A stretch of DNA of 64,000 nucleotides, taken from assembly GCF_014217805.1 (NCBI RefSeq), contig NZ_CP055156.1, positions 186,001 through 250,000 on the forward strand, read 5' to 3'. Positions 54,638 through 63,476 of the stretch are shown here, one piece after another. The DNA is from Adhaeribacter swui. GTDB lineage: Bacteria > Bacteroidota > Bacteroidia > Cytophagales > Hymenobacteraceae. The first letter of the stretch is position 1. Each line of letters starts with the position of its first letter. The notes under the pieces were generated by a model. That model did no database searches. It had not been told where the DNA came from and saw only the letters and a program-made list of their open reading frames with translations. Position numbers and translations under genes: made by a program.

Positions 54638-56005
54638 CTAAAACAACAACGAGAATACGGTTTGTTTACCCGCCGAACTACTTACCCGCAAAGTGCCGCG
54701 GTGCAAGCGCATAATCTGCCGCGACAAGCTTAAACCAATACCCGACCCTTCTTTTTTAGTAGTGTAAAAAGGAATAAAAATTTTATCAATAATTTCTTCC
54801 GGAATGCCGGGACCGTTGTCTTTTACCTCAATGCGCACCCGGTTATTTTCCATGGCATCGTAATAAGCGTAAATTTCTACCCGAGGGTTTTCGCAACCAG
54901 AACAAGCTTCCATGGCGTTTTTTACCAAATTAATCAGTACCTGGCTAATCAACTCGGCATCCGCCGATATTTCCATGTCTTCTTTAGGTACATACAATGA
55001 AAACTCTACCTGGTGAAAGCCCATTTCGGTGCGCATTAAGGTATCGAGCTGCTCAAACAAGGTTTTCACCTTCACCGGTTTTAAGTTTGGTTTGGGTACC
55101 CGCGCCAGTCGGCGGTAATCGTGCACAAAATGCAGCAAACCTTCGCTGCGTTTTTCAATGGTAAGCAAACCGGTTTGCACATCGCTCATAACTTCTTCGT
55201 CCACGGCTAAGTGGCCACCCGCCGTTTGGGTAATTAAATCCTGGGCTACCAGGTCGTGAATACTGGATGCCAACGAAACAACCGGCGTAATAGAATTCAT
55301 AATTTCGTGCGACAATACCCGGATGAGTTTTTGCCAGGCTTCTAGCTCCTGTTCTTCCATCTCGGACCGAATATTTTGCAGCGAAATAATTTTTAATAAT
55401 TCGCCTTGTAACTGCAACTGCGTAGCCCGCAAAGCCAGCGACACCGATCCATCTTCGCGACTGATCGAAACCAGTTTGCTATCGCCGGTTTCCAGAGTGT
55501 ACAGGGTAGTCAATAATTCTAAACTAATCCGCTCCAGCGCTTTTATGCTTTTTAAATAAGGCGTGCGCAACAATTCCTTGCCGGCTTTATTTAACAGTTT
55601 TACTTCGCCGGCGGCGTTAAAAATTAAAATGCCGATGCTCATGTGCTCCACAATGGTTTGCAGATACAAATGATTGGCTTCTTTGTCGGCTTTTATTCGC
55701 TGGAAAGCTTCTATAACTTCGTTAAACTCGTGGTACAAAAGTTTAAAAGTAGGGTTCTTACCTTCGGGTGCAAAGCGTTGGGTAAAATCGGAGTACCGGA
55801 TAGCACTAAAAAACCGAGTTAATTCACGGTTGGTTTGCTCTACATACTCTACTAAAAAATAAAACTGAGCCGCGATAACTAAGGCCAGGCAAAATCCCGA
55901 AACATACCATTGCTGGTAAATAACCACAAAGGCGAGCAAACATATGGTAAAAACCAGTTTGGCAATTTTAAGAAGCAGCCGGGCACGAAAATTATTATAA
56001 ACCAT
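54638..56005 (-). CDS. NtrY-type sensor histidine kinase
   Basis: 455 residues. Two N-terminal membrane segments (LLKIAKLVFTICLLAFVVIYQQW and YVSGFCLALVIAAQFYFLVEYV), a HAMP-like linker, a PAS-like region (about 115-200: VEHMSIGILIFNAAGEVKLLNKAGKEL), then HisKA with His233 in LSHEIMNSITPVV. HATPase motifs are NLVKNAMEACSG, EVKDNGPGIPEEII and KEGSGIGLSLSRQI. It overlaps the upstream sigma54-regulator gene by 11 bases, so the two are translationally coupled. The pair resembles NtrY/NtrX, and the sensed signal is unknown. Confidence 0.92.
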   Translation of the reverse strand: MVYNNFRARLLLKIAKLVFTICLLAFVVIYQQWYVSGFCLALVIAAQFYFLVEYVEQTNRELTRFFSAIRYSDFTQRFAPEGKNPTFKLLYHEFNEVIEAFQRIKADKEANHLYLQTIVEHMSIGILIFNAAGEVKLLNKAGKELLRTPYLKSIKALERISLELLTTLYTLETGDSKLVSISREDGSVSLALRATQLQLQGELLKIISLQNIRSEMEEQELEAWQKLIRVLSHEIMNSITPVVSLASSIHDLVAQDLITQTAGGHLAVDEEVMSDVQTGLLTIEKRSEGLLHFVHDYRRLARVPKPNLKPVKVKTLFEQLDTLMRTEMGFHQVEFSLYVPKEDMEISADAELISQVLINLVKNAMEACSGCENPRVEIYAYYDAMENNRVRIEVKDNGPGIPEEIIDKIFIPFYTTKKEGSGIGLSLSRQIMRLHRGTLRVSSSAGKQTVFSLLF

Positions 56006-57371
56006 GCTTCTCTATTCTGCGGTAAAGGGCCGTACGGGTTATGCCCAACTCGCGGGCGGCGTGCGTTATATTGCCGGCATATTTCGCCAGCATTTTTTGC
56101 ACCATTAATTTTTCTAAAGCATCTAGGGTTAAATCGCCGTCCAGGTTGGCTTCATTTCTAACGGGTGCAGGCGCAAAGCCAAAATCCGAAATTTGTAAAA
56201 CTTTATCATCGCTCATAATCACGGCCCGTTCAATGGCGTGGTCGAGTTCGCGAATGTTACCGGGCCAATGGTATTGGGTTAATTTTTTTAAAGTTTCGTT
56301 GTCCAGCTCCAGGTTAGGTTTCTGGTATTTGCGGCGATAGTTACTCAGAAAATGCTCCGCCAGCAGTTTAATATCTTCTTTGCGCTCCCGCAAGGGTGGC
56401 AAGTGAATTTCGACGGTATTTATGCGATAGAGTAAATCTTGCCGGAAACGCCCGTGCCCTACCATTTCGTGCAAAGGCATATTGGTAGCGCTTACTAACC
56501 GGATGTTTATGGGAATAGGCTTGTTGGTACCTAAGCGGATAATCTGACGACTCTGCAAAGCGGTTAGCAATTTAGCCTGCAACGGTAAAGTAAGGTTTCC
56601 AATTTCATCTAAAAAAAGCGTACCACCCGATGCCGTTTCAAAACGGCCGGCGCGGTCTTCTTTGGCATCGGTATAAGCGCCTTTGGCGTGGCCGAACAGT
56701 TCGCTTTCGAACAAGGTTTCGCTCACGGCACCTAAATCCACGTTAATAAAAGCTTCGTTGCTCCGGGCTGATTGGCGGTGCAAGGCCCGGGCGGCTAACT
56801 CTTTACCGGTACCGTTTTCGCCTAAAATTAAAACATTAGCATCCGTAGGACCTACCTTCTCAATGGTTTGGTAAACCCTTTGCATGGTAGGCGACACCCC
56901 GATAAACTCGCCGTAGTTTTTTTCGATGGTTTGCGTAATGTGCTGCTGCCGTGCCATGAGGTGTTTTACCTGGCTCTTCGACTTGCTTAGTTGCGTAGCC
57001 GATAAAAGTGTAGCCAACAATTTTTCGTTTTGCCAGGGCTTTAACACAAAATCGGTGGCGCCTTCTTTTAAAGCTTTTACCGCAATTTCTACGTCGCCGT
57101 AAGCCGTAATTAAAATTACGACGGCGTTGGCGTCGCGTTCCAGAATTTCTTTTAACCAATCAAACCCTTCTTTGCTGGAGGTAGCCCCTACCGAATAGTT
57201 CATATCGAGCATAATTACATCAAAATGCTCGTTTTGCATTAAATACGGAATCCGGTTGGGGTTTGGCTCGGTGCGCACGTAGGTAAAGTGCTGTTTTAAA
57301 AATATACGACCAGCCGTTAAGATATCTTCCTGATCATCAACAATTAAAATTTTTGCGTCGGTTTTAGCCAT
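55995..57371 (-). CDS. Sigma54-dependent response regulator (NtrC/NtrX class)
   Basis: 458 residues. Receiver (about 1-120) with VDDQED, phospho-acceptor Asp56 in MLDMNY and KPW. AAA+ domain (about 155-390) with Walker A GENGTGKE (184-191), the sigma54-contact loop ESELFGHAKGAYTDA (223-236) and Walker B LFLDEIG. Fis-type HTH at the C-terminus (NITHAARELGITRTALYRRI, about 434-453). The canonical loop motif is GAFTGA; here it is GAYTDA, a variation also found among Bacteroidota NtrC relatives. It probably activates sigma54 promoters; the divergent permease gene is the obvious candidate target. Confidence 0.93.
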   Translation of the reverse strand: MAKTDAKILIVDDQEDILTAGRIFLKQHFTYVRTEPNPNRIPYLMQNEHFDVIMLDMNYSVGATSSKEGFDWLKEILERDANAVVILITAYGDVEIAVKALKEGATDFVLKPWQNEKLLATLLSATQLSKSKSQVKHLMARQQHITQTIEKNYGEFIGVSPTMQRVYQTIEKVGPTDANVLILGENGTGKELAARALHRQSARSNEAFINVDLGAVSETLFESELFGHAKGAYTDAKEDRAGRFETASGGTLFLDEIGNLTLPLQAKLLTALQSRQIIRLGTNKPIPINIRLVSATNMPLHEMVGHGRFRQDLLYRINTVEIHLPPLRERKEDIKLLAEHFLSNYRRKYQKPNLELDNETLKKLTQYHWPGNIRELDHAIERAVIMSDDKVLQISDFGFAPAPVRNEANLDGDLTLDALEKLMVQKMLAKYAGNITHAARELGITRTALYRRIEKHGL

Positions 57372-57894
57372 AAACAGGCAAATCTGGTAAGTAGGGTTGT
57401 ATTTTCTTCTTTTTTTAAAATTACTAAATTTAGAGAGATTGTATTGGGATTGCTAAACTTCTTATACTGGCAGCACAACTAAAATGCCACCCTTTTTAAA
57501 GCAGAATAGCCTACTCTAAATCAAGGTTTTAGTAAATATCTGGAAGTCAAATATACTAATATATCCAGCCAAGTGTCCGTTTTCAGGCAATAAATGTCCG
57601 GTTCCGAACAGTAATTAACTAGCCCCACACAAGCAATCACTCTAATTAACTCATAATCAAAGCAAAGCAAAAAATGGCATTCTTATTGGCTCCAACAAAT
57701 CACCGGAACAAATAACAAAAGCTGAAATATAATGCGCGACACCGCAAGAAAAATTTAAGATCTGTCTCTAAATTGCTCTGACTCAAACTTAACTTGCAAG
57801 AGATGCCGGAAAATTAATAAAATTTAAAAATCGAGCTAATCTTAATAAGTTAGGCTAAGCCAGGAGCCTTTAAACAGAAACAACAAAAGTGCCT
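57372..57894. other. Spacer between the NtrC-class regulator and the ABC permease
   Basis: No gene. TGGCATTCTTATTGG at 57676-57690 is close to the sigma54 consensus TGGCAC-N5-TTGC (one key mismatch at the -12 C). It is the only candidate in this divergent spacer. A GTG 6 bases upstream of the permease ATG is probably not the start. Confidence 0.4.
57676..57691 (+). promoter_or_regulatory. Weak candidate sigma54 promoter
   Basis: TGGCATT-CTTA-TTGGC has the -24 GG and a -12 region TTGG instead of TTGC. It is 204 bases before the permease start and lies on the side controlled by the adjacent NtrC-class regulator. The mismatch falls on a strongly conserved base, so this is tentative. Confidence 0.3.
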
Positions 57895-60288
57895 ATGCTA
57901 AAAAATTACCTCAAAATAGCTTTACGCAACTTATTACGCAACAAAGCTTATTCGGCCATTAACATTGCGGGTTTAGCTACGGGCATTTCGGCGTGTATTC
58001 TTATTTTTTTCTATGTAAAAGATGAGCTTACCTACGAACACCATTTTGAGAATTACAACCAGATTTACCGGGTAGTAACCGATATTAACGTGCAGGGCCA
58101 GCAAGATAAGTTTGCCCGTTCGCCGGCGCCTTTGGCCGCAGCTTTGCAAAAAACTTATCCCGAAATACAAAAGGTAGCCCGGTTGCTCCCCATTGGCAAA
58201 CAAACGGTTTGGCTCGAAGACAAAGCTTTTAACGAAGAAGATTTGTTTTTTGCCGACAGTACGTTCTTTGACATTTTTTCTTACGAGTTTTTAAAAGGTA
58301 ATCCGCATACGGCCCTGCAAAACCCGCGCACGGTAGTAATTTCGGACCGCTTAGCCGAAAAATACTTTGGCTCGGCCGATGAAGCTTTGGGCCAGGTATT
58401 GCAGTTCAGTAAAAATGCCCACGTGGTAACCGGCGTTTTTAAAGATGTGGGGCAAACCCACATTAAAGCCAACATGTTTCTGGCAGAACGGACATTAAAA
58501 TACAGCGCCATTGATTCAGCTAATTACAGTTGGTTTGGCATGAACTGGTTTACCTACATTTTACTGGACAGCCCCCGTCAGGAAAAAACTTTCCAGTCAA
58601 AACTCGACCGCTTGTATAACCAGGAAGTAGCCCCCTGGACGGAGAAATACAACGTAAGCGCCCGTTTAAAATTTATGTTGCAACCCATTGCGGCCATTCA
58701 TTTAAACCCGGATCGCACCTACGATATTTCGCCGGCGGGTAACAAATCATACGTGTATATTTTTGGGCTGGTAGCGGTATTTATCTTGTTAATTGCCTGC
58801 ATTAATTACATGAACCTGGCTACGGCCCGCTCTACCAAACGCGCCCGCGAAGTAGGCCTCCGGAAAGTAGTAGGCGCGCACCGGTCGCAAATTATCTGGC
58901 AGTTTGTGGGCGAATCCGTGATTATTACGTTGCTGGCTATTTTGCTGGCCGTAGCCGCCGTAGAAATTATGCTGCCGTTCTTTAACGGACTTACCGGTAA
59001 AAATTTCACGCACGGGGCCTTTTTGCAATTCTCGTTTATTGGCACTTTAGCAGCTATTGTTCTATTCGTGGGTTTAATTGCCGGCAGCTATCCAGCCTTC
59101 TTTTTATCGCGGTTTAAACCCGTAGATGTGCTTAAAACAGCTAAAAACCCGCATGGCAATGCTTTCTTCCGCAAAGGCTTAGTGGTGGTTCAGTTTACCA
59201 TTTCTTTAATATTAGTCAGCGGTACGCTTATTGTTTACCGGCAAATGCAATTTTTAAAAAATTCGGAATTAGGCTTCCACAAAGAGCAAGTGTTGGTAAT
59301 AGAAGTGCCCATCGGCGATACTACCCTAACCAATAACCTGCCCAAAGTAAAAAGTGAACTGCTTAAACAACCGCGGGTTCAAAAAGTATCTACCAGCGTG
59401 CAAATTCCGGGAAAACGCACCTCGCGGGCATTGGTGCAGGTAGAAGAAAAAAACCACGTGATTGAAAAAACCATGGCCGCCATGTTCGTGGACTACGACT
59501 TTTTAGATTTGATGGGAATAAGACTATTGGAAGGACGGAATTTTTTAAAAAATAACCCAAGTGACAAAAAGGGTGCTTATATAATTAATGAAGCAGCAGC
59601 CCGGGAGCTAGGTTGGAAAAATCCGGTGGGTAGAAAACTTGTAATGGGCGAATACGATTCGAGTACGGTAATCGGGTTGGTAAAAGATTTTCATTATACC
59701 TCGCTGCACCACCAAATAGAACCCTTGATTATAGCTTTGGCTCCTACGCCCCCGGTTTATTTACTGGTTCGGTTAAAGCCGGATTATTTACCCGAAACTA
59801 TTCAAACGGTAGAAGCTATCTGGAAAACCTATGACCCCAAGCACCCGATGGAATATTATTTTTTAAACGAAAACTTTTCCCAGCAATACCGCTCCGAAGA
59901 AAAAATGTTGGCCGTGTTCGGTTATTTTGCCGGGCTCACCATATTGATTGCTTGTTTGGGCTTGTTTGGTTTAACTTCTTTTACTGCCGAGCAGCGCACC
60001 AAAGAAATTGGCATTCGCAAAGTGCTGGGTAGCTCGGTAACCGATATTGTTATTTTGCTCTCGAAAGATTTTGCCTTACTGGTGTTTATATCCATTATTC
60101 TGGCTTGCCCCGTAGCCTGGTACGGCATGCATTACTGGTTACAAGAGTTTGCTTACCGGTTACCTATTCAATGGTGGATTTTTGGTTTGGCCGGCATTGC
60201 CGCGTTGCTTATTGCGATGCTCACGGTTAGTTTTCAGGCGGCCAAAGCAGCATGGCTTAATCCGGTAAAAGCGCTTCGCTCGGAGTAA
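57895..60288 (+). CDS. ABC transporter permease, MacB/FtsX type
   Basis: About 797 residues from ATG 57895 (MLKNYLKIALRNLLRNKAYSAINIAGLATGISACILIFFYV). It has two MacB-type periplasmic domains, one after the first membrane segment (about 45-270) and one after the fifth (about 435-670). Eight membrane segments are visible, with the FtsX blocks NYMNLATARSTKRAREVGLRKVVGAHRSQIIWQFVGES and LTSFTAEQRTKEIGIRKVLGSSVTDIVILLSKDF. No ATPase or membrane-fusion gene is adjacent, so partners must be elsewhere. In Bacteroidota these proteins are often beside an NtrC/NtrY pair and are implicated in export of peptides, antibiotics or lipids; the substrate here is unknown. Confidence 0.9.
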   Translation: MLKNYLKIALRNLLRNKAYSAINIAGLATGISACILIFFYVKDELTYEHHFENYNQIYRVVTDINVQGQQDKFARSPAPLAAALQKTYPEIQKVARLLPIGKQTVWLEDKAFNEEDLFFADSTFFDIFSYEFLKGNPHTALQNPRTVVISDRLAEKYFGSADEALGQVLQFSKNAHVVTGVFKDVGQTHIKANMFLAERTLKYSAIDSANYSWFGMNWFTYILLDSPRQEKTFQSKLDRLYNQEVAPWTEKYNVSARLKFMLQPIAAIHLNPDRTYDISPAGNKSYVYIFGLVAVFILLIACINYMNLATARSTKRAREVGLRKVVGAHRSQIIWQFVGESVIITLLAILLAVAAVEIMLPFFNGLTGKNFTHGAFLQFSFIGTLAAIVLFVGLIAGSYPAFFLSRFKPVDVLKTAKNPHGNAFFRKGLVVVQFTISLILVSGTLIVYRQMQFLKNSELGFHKEQVLVIEVPIGDTTLTNNLPKVKSELLKQPRVQKVSTSVQIPGKRTSRALVQVEEKNHVIEKTMAAMFVDYDFLDLMGIRLLEGRNFLKNNPSDKKGAYIINEAAARELGWKNPVGRKLVMGEYDSSTVIGLVKDFHYTSLHHQIEPLIIALAPTPPVYLLVRLKPDYLPETIQTVEAIWKTYDPKHPMEYYFLNENFSQQYRSEEKMLAVFGYFAGLTILIACLGLFGLTSFTAEQRTKEIGIRKVLGSSVTDIVILLSKDFALLVFISIILACPVAWYGMHYWLQEFAYRLPIQWWIFGLAGIAALLIAMLTVSFQAAKAAWLNPVKALRSE

Positions 60289-60363
60289 AATACTTGATTT
60301 GATTCTTTGGCTAGGGAAACCATAGCCATTGTAAACATAAATTTTGTTTGTTTTTGTTAAGAA

Positions 60364-60442
60364 CCCCACCGATTTGCACAAGCCTGCTGGGCTTGTGTAA
60401 TCGCCGGGGAAAGTTTGAAACCCTCCCAGGAGGGATTTTTTT
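60364..60442 (+). ncRNA. Candidate structured RNA with terminator
   Basis: CCCC (60364-60367) pairs with GGGG (60406-60409), CGATT with AATCG, and CACAAGCC (60377-60384) with GGCTTGTG (60390-60397). Together they form one long interrupted hairpin with loop TGCTG. It is followed directly by CCCTC-CCAG-GAGGG and an eight-base T run (60421-60442). It may simply be the double terminator of the permease gene, but the compact GC-rich fold in an AT-rich spacer is unusual enough to note. Confidence 0.45.
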
Positions 60443-60712
60443 TGCCCAAAATTTTAGATCTGCCCGCCTTTTTTCTGCAATTAATTTTAATTAAAACCAA
60501 CAAAAAAATTTAAATTTTGTTACTAAACCCCACTTTCAAACCACAAATCATCTTTCAAAAATTAGCTTTAAAGGCAATAAAAGTCACTTTTTTAAAATTT
60601 TACAAAGCAAAAATCCATGTTACTTTTAAGCACTTAATTTCCTTTTTTTCAGCAGTAGTAGCTAGTAAGTTTATATCGTTAAAAAAAACAAACAACACCT
60701 GCAGCTCCTAAG
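60443..60712. other. Spacer before the 159-residue gene
   Basis: AT-rich, with a short frame not resembling a protein. No promoter match of good quality. Confidence 0.4.
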
Positions 60713-61192
60713 ATGGCAACATTGGAAGTGAAAGAAGAATCTTTAGTTTGGCTTTATAATAAGCTTAAGGAGAACCATGTTAATATGGCCGATCTCTCGC
60801 AGTTTGTTAAGTCGCTGGGTTTATCTTCGGCTTGTGAGCCAATAGGTTTGGAAGTTAATAAAAATAACGTTGTAATAGAAAAACAGAAACCAGATAATCG
60901 CCCTTTTACTTCGTTGGGTGCTAACGCCAATAAGTCGTTTAGTACTTCGGCTAACGTAATGGCATCAACTTTAAAGGTTCTTTTTCATTTAAAAACTTTA
61001 AAAAACGAATTTGTAGCGGTAGAGTTTATTCCGGCTTTGCAAGGAAAAGACTGGAGTTTTACAGGAGAGTTAACCGAATATTTGTTGAAGAAGAATTTTA
61101 TAAAAGTAAAAGGCATTGATGCTCGGATTTATTTGCAGATTACCCAGTTTGGCTTGCAGTATTTGCATGCTTGCGAGGCAACAGCTTGTTAA
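60713..61192 (+). CDS. Hypothetical protein (159 aa)
   Basis: I do not recognise this protein. It is soluble, Lys-rich and AT-rich in codon use compared with the neighbouring permease. The N-terminus (EVKEESLVWLYNKLKENHVNMADLSQFVKSLGL) is helical. The C-terminus (EYLLKKNFIKVKGIDARIYLQITQFGLQYLHACEATAC) looks like a winged-helix or coiled segment, but I cannot support a DNA-binding call. Three Cys are present. There is no signal peptide. The gene may be a recent arrival, given the codon contrast. Confidence 0.65.
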   Translation: MATLEVKEESLVWLYNKLKENHVNMADLSQFVKSLGLSSACEPIGLEVNKNNVVIEKQKPDNRPFTSLGANANKSFSTSANVMASTLKVLFHLKTLKNEFVAVEFIPALQGKDWSFTGELTEYLLKKNFIKVKGIDARIYLQITQFGLQYLHACEATAC

Positions 61193-61292
61193 TACCTACA
61201 CGGCAATCGGTTACCCCAAAGGAACTGATTAAGAAGTGTGCAGAAAAAGCAAAGAGAGTCGTAATTTTTATTTTTTACCAAGATGATTAAAA

Positions 61293-61481
61293 ATGGAAAT
61301 GCAAGCTCTCAAAACCCGCTCTTTGTTACTGGTGTTTATGCTTTTGCTGAGTACCAATAGTGTTGAAGAAAGAGCAAAGAGTGAATTGGAGACCAAGCTC
61401 TTGCGCAAATTAAATAATAAATCTGTTTCTACCGCCCAAATACCGGCAGAAACCAAAGAACAAATTGAAATAGAATTATAA
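61293..61481 (+). CDS. Possible small membrane protein (62 aa)
   Basis: The frame begins MEMQALKTRSLLLVFMLLLSTN, a signal-like segment, and continues with a Lys/Glu-rich tail (ERAKSELETKLLRKLNNK). It lies 100 bases after the preceding gene, with no RBS and no terminator directly after it. It may be real but is short and unremarkable. Confidence 0.3.
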   Translation: MEMQALKTRSLLLVFMLLLSTNSVEERAKSELETKLLRKLNNKSVSTAQIPAETKEQIEIEL

Positions 61482-61544
61482 TATAATAGCCTGATTAAAG
61501 GCAAGATTTTTTTTAGTATACTTTATTAGTTGGTTGGTGTTTAT

Positions 61545-61575
61545 CGTAAGGCCGTGTTTTGCACGGCCTTACTTT
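61545..61575. terminator. Terminator (both strands)
   Basis: GTAAGGCCGTG (61547-61557) pairs with CACGGCCTTAC (61562-61572), with T-rich flanks on the + side. Placed between the 62-residue frame and the membrane protein gene. Confidence 0.65.
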
Positions 61576-61651
61576 TACCTCTTAAACGCATTGATTTGTT
61601 AAAATTTTAAAATAGTAGCTGTTTAACTTCCGGCTAAATGTAGTTATACCC

Positions 61652-62248
61652 ATGAATCTGCCATTTCGTATTTCCGGTAAATTAAGCTGGCTTTTCGGTT
61701 CTTTTTCTTTTATCGGCCAGCATTTTAAGGTAATTATGGCGTTGGGCTTTATTGCCGGCTTGGGACGGGTAATTCAGTTGGGTGGCTTTGGCGAAGTTAC
61801 TTCCGTAACGCATATTGTTTTAGAAGTAATTATAGAATCGGCCCGGCTACTTTTGTTTGTTTACGCGCTGGGTTTAGCCAATGTAAAAAGCGGCCTTTCC
61901 CGGATAAAACACTTATTTACGCAAAAGCCTAACCGAAAATTAAAATGGCAGGCTGCCAAGCAAAATTTTAAAAATAATTGGCTGGCCTTTGTTTTTAATT
62001 GCGTTGGTTTTTCGTTGATAGCGGCCGGTTTTAACTATTTAATTTACTTATTAGCTTACGAAACGTGCTTGTATTTAACGTTAATCAGTCATCAAATTTT
62101 AGTAAGTACCGCTTCGGAATGGACCATCTTGTTATTTTTTAAAAATTTGTCTGTTATTCCGTTTACCCTGGTATTTGAAGCCTTATTTTTTCTCTGGATT
62201 ACCAATACCTTTCATTTAAATAAACCTTTTTTAAACCAAAGCTTGTAA
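61652..62248 (+). CDS. Hypothetical multi-spanning membrane protein (198 aa)
   Basis: About four or five hydrophobic segments: FKVIMALGFIAGLGRVIQLGGF, IVLEVIIESARLLLFVYALGLANV, NNWLAFVFNCVGFSLIAAGFNYLIYLLAYE and FKNLSVIPFTLVFEALFFLWI. No family is recognised. The residues between the second and third segments are basic (KHLFTQKPNRKLKWQAAKQNFK), suggesting they face the cytosol. It is followed by a strong terminator. Confidence 0.7.
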   Translation: MNLPFRISGKLSWLFGSFSFIGQHFKVIMALGFIAGLGRVIQLGGFGEVTSVTHIVLEVIIESARLLLFVYALGLANVKSGLSRIKHLFTQKPNRKLKWQAAKQNFKNNWLAFVFNCVGFSLIAAGFNYLIYLLAYETCLYLTLISHQILVSTASEWTILLFFKNLSVIPFTLVFEALFFLWITNTFHLNKPFLNQSL

Positions 62249-62284
62249 AAGCTACCAAACGCTCTCTTGTAGGAACAGAAAACG

Positions 62285-62312
62285 AAAAAGCCCCGTAACT
62301 GGGGCTTTTTTT
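62285..62312 (+). terminator. Terminator
   Basis: AAAAAGCCCC (62285-62294) pairs with GGGGCTTTTT (62301-62310), followed by TT. It ends the membrane protein gene. Confidence 0.85.
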
Positions 62313-62427
62313 ATTATTAACGCCAATGCCAGGGTTTACCTTATTTCTTTTAAGTAAAACTTTTAACAAAGGCATTTTTTAAATTTTTAAAATATTTCAG
62401 TTATTTACATTTAATTAATGCACGCTT

Positions 62428-62895
62428 ATGGGACTTTTTGATACGGTTTTAAAACCTAGCCAACCAACTGTTGTTTACACGCCGCAATCTGAAGCAGAAG
62501 CCTGGATTGCTATTATGTTTAGTTGCATGGCCGTAGATGATGATATATCAAACGCGGAAACAGAGAAATTATCTCAGATCATGGTATATAAAGCTTTGTT
62601 CCGTAACCATGATACCGTAGAGCTCTACAAAACCGCCATGACCCGCCAGTTACAACTGGGCAGCAAAGAATTAATCGACAGGAGCGTAGATAAAGTATCA
62701 GCTGAAAACAAGCCTACACTTTTTGCTTTAATCGTAGAACTGCTACTCGCCGACGGGATTCTGGCAGATAAAGAAAAAGAAATTACCGATTACCTAGTTA
62801 GTGCCCTGGATTTGGACGAAAGCTTAGCCACTAAAATTATTGAGGTTATATTGATTAAAAACAAAGGCAACTTTATTCTTCAATCCAAAGCATAA
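62428..62895 (+). CDS. TerB-like (DjlA/TerB fold) protein
   Basis: 155 residues. Residues about 22-145 form a helical TerB-type domain, with EAEAWIAIMFSCMAVDDDISNAETEKL and TLFALIVELLLADGILADKEKEITDYLVSALDLDESLATKII. The paired helices with an acidic metal-site motif (DDDISNAE, DGILADKE) are typical. TerB-fold proteins bind metal and occur in tellurite resistance and in DjlA-like chaperone contexts; no other tellurite genes are here. It is convergent with a related gene. Confidence 0.82.
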   Translation: MGLFDTVLKPSQPTVVYTPQSEAEAWIAIMFSCMAVDDDISNAETEKLSQIMVYKALFRNHDTVELYKTAMTRQLQLGSKELIDRSVDKVSAENKPTLFALIVELLLADGILADKEKEITDYLVSALDLDESLATKIIEVILIKNKGNFILQSKA

Positions 62896-62897
62896 AA

Positions 62898-62927
62898 TAC
62901 AAAAGCCGGTAATTACCGGCTTTTGTA
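62898..62927. terminator. Bidirectional terminator between the TerB-like genes
   Basis: ACAAAAGCCGGT and ACCGGCTTTTGT are perfect arms flanking AATT. It serves both convergent genes. Confidence 0.85.
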
Positions 62928-62965
62928 CGTAAGTAAGAGTTAGTTTATTTTGGGCTTACCAACTA

Positions 62966-63355
62966 TTATCCGGCACTGTTTTGCCCTAATTGCTTAATAA
63001 AATCGTCGAGCATTTCTTTGCTGTAACCAATGCGCCGGGCATAATCTAAACACAAATTATATTCGGCATCGGCTACCTGGCCATCTTGCACCACCATCAT
63101 CACCAAGGTTTGCAGCTCCATGGTCTTTTGCAAGCCTTCTTCCGGTATAATAAAATTTAAAAGAGATAAATTATCGGCGATGGGCCGGGTATCTTCTTCC
63201 GTTAAATTTAACCTCTGACCAATAGATACTAAAAAATCACTTTCGGCTTTATCTAAATATTTATCGGCTACGGCTACCAAAACCAGATTCTGAAAAAAGG
63301 CCAATTTCTTTTGTTTGGTATTTAGTAATTCATCGAACGAAGTGCTGGTGGGCAT
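62966..63355 (-). CDS. Second TerB-like protein
   Basis: 129 residues with the same fold as the convergent gene: LAFFQNLVLVAVADKYLDKAESDFLVSIGQRLNLTEEDTRPI and TLVMMVVQDGQVADAEYNLCLDYARRIGYSKEMLDDFIKQL. It has the same acidic spacing (ADKYLDKAE, QDGQVADAE) as the first. The two are probably paralogues, though their order is tail to tail rather than tandem. Function unknown; a metal-binding regulator is possible. Confidence 0.8.
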   Translation of the reverse strand: MPTSTSFDELLNTKQKKLAFFQNLVLVAVADKYLDKAESDFLVSIGQRLNLTEEDTRPIADNLSLLNFIIPEEGLQKTMELQTLVMMVVQDGQVADAEYNLCLDYARRIGYSKEMLDDFIKQLGQNSAG

Positions 63356-63476
63356 AATTTTTAAATTTTATAAGTAAGAGTATACTATTTACCGGCCCAG
63401 GGGCTATAAAGTTTTGCAAATTTATATTCTGGCTCCACTTTCCTTAAAAACATTAACTAACCTGGTTTCTAATCAG
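63356..63476. other. Spacer upstream of the second TerB-like gene
   Basis: About 120 bases with a CAAATTTA (TAAATTTG on the - strand) at 63417-63424 that could be a -7 box for the - strand gene, 62 bases before its ATG. No -33 box was found. Confidence 0.3.

Noticed and set aside
57889-57894. GTG start for the MacB-type permease
   Set aside because: An ATG two codons later begins the conserved MLKNYLKIALRNLLRNK start.
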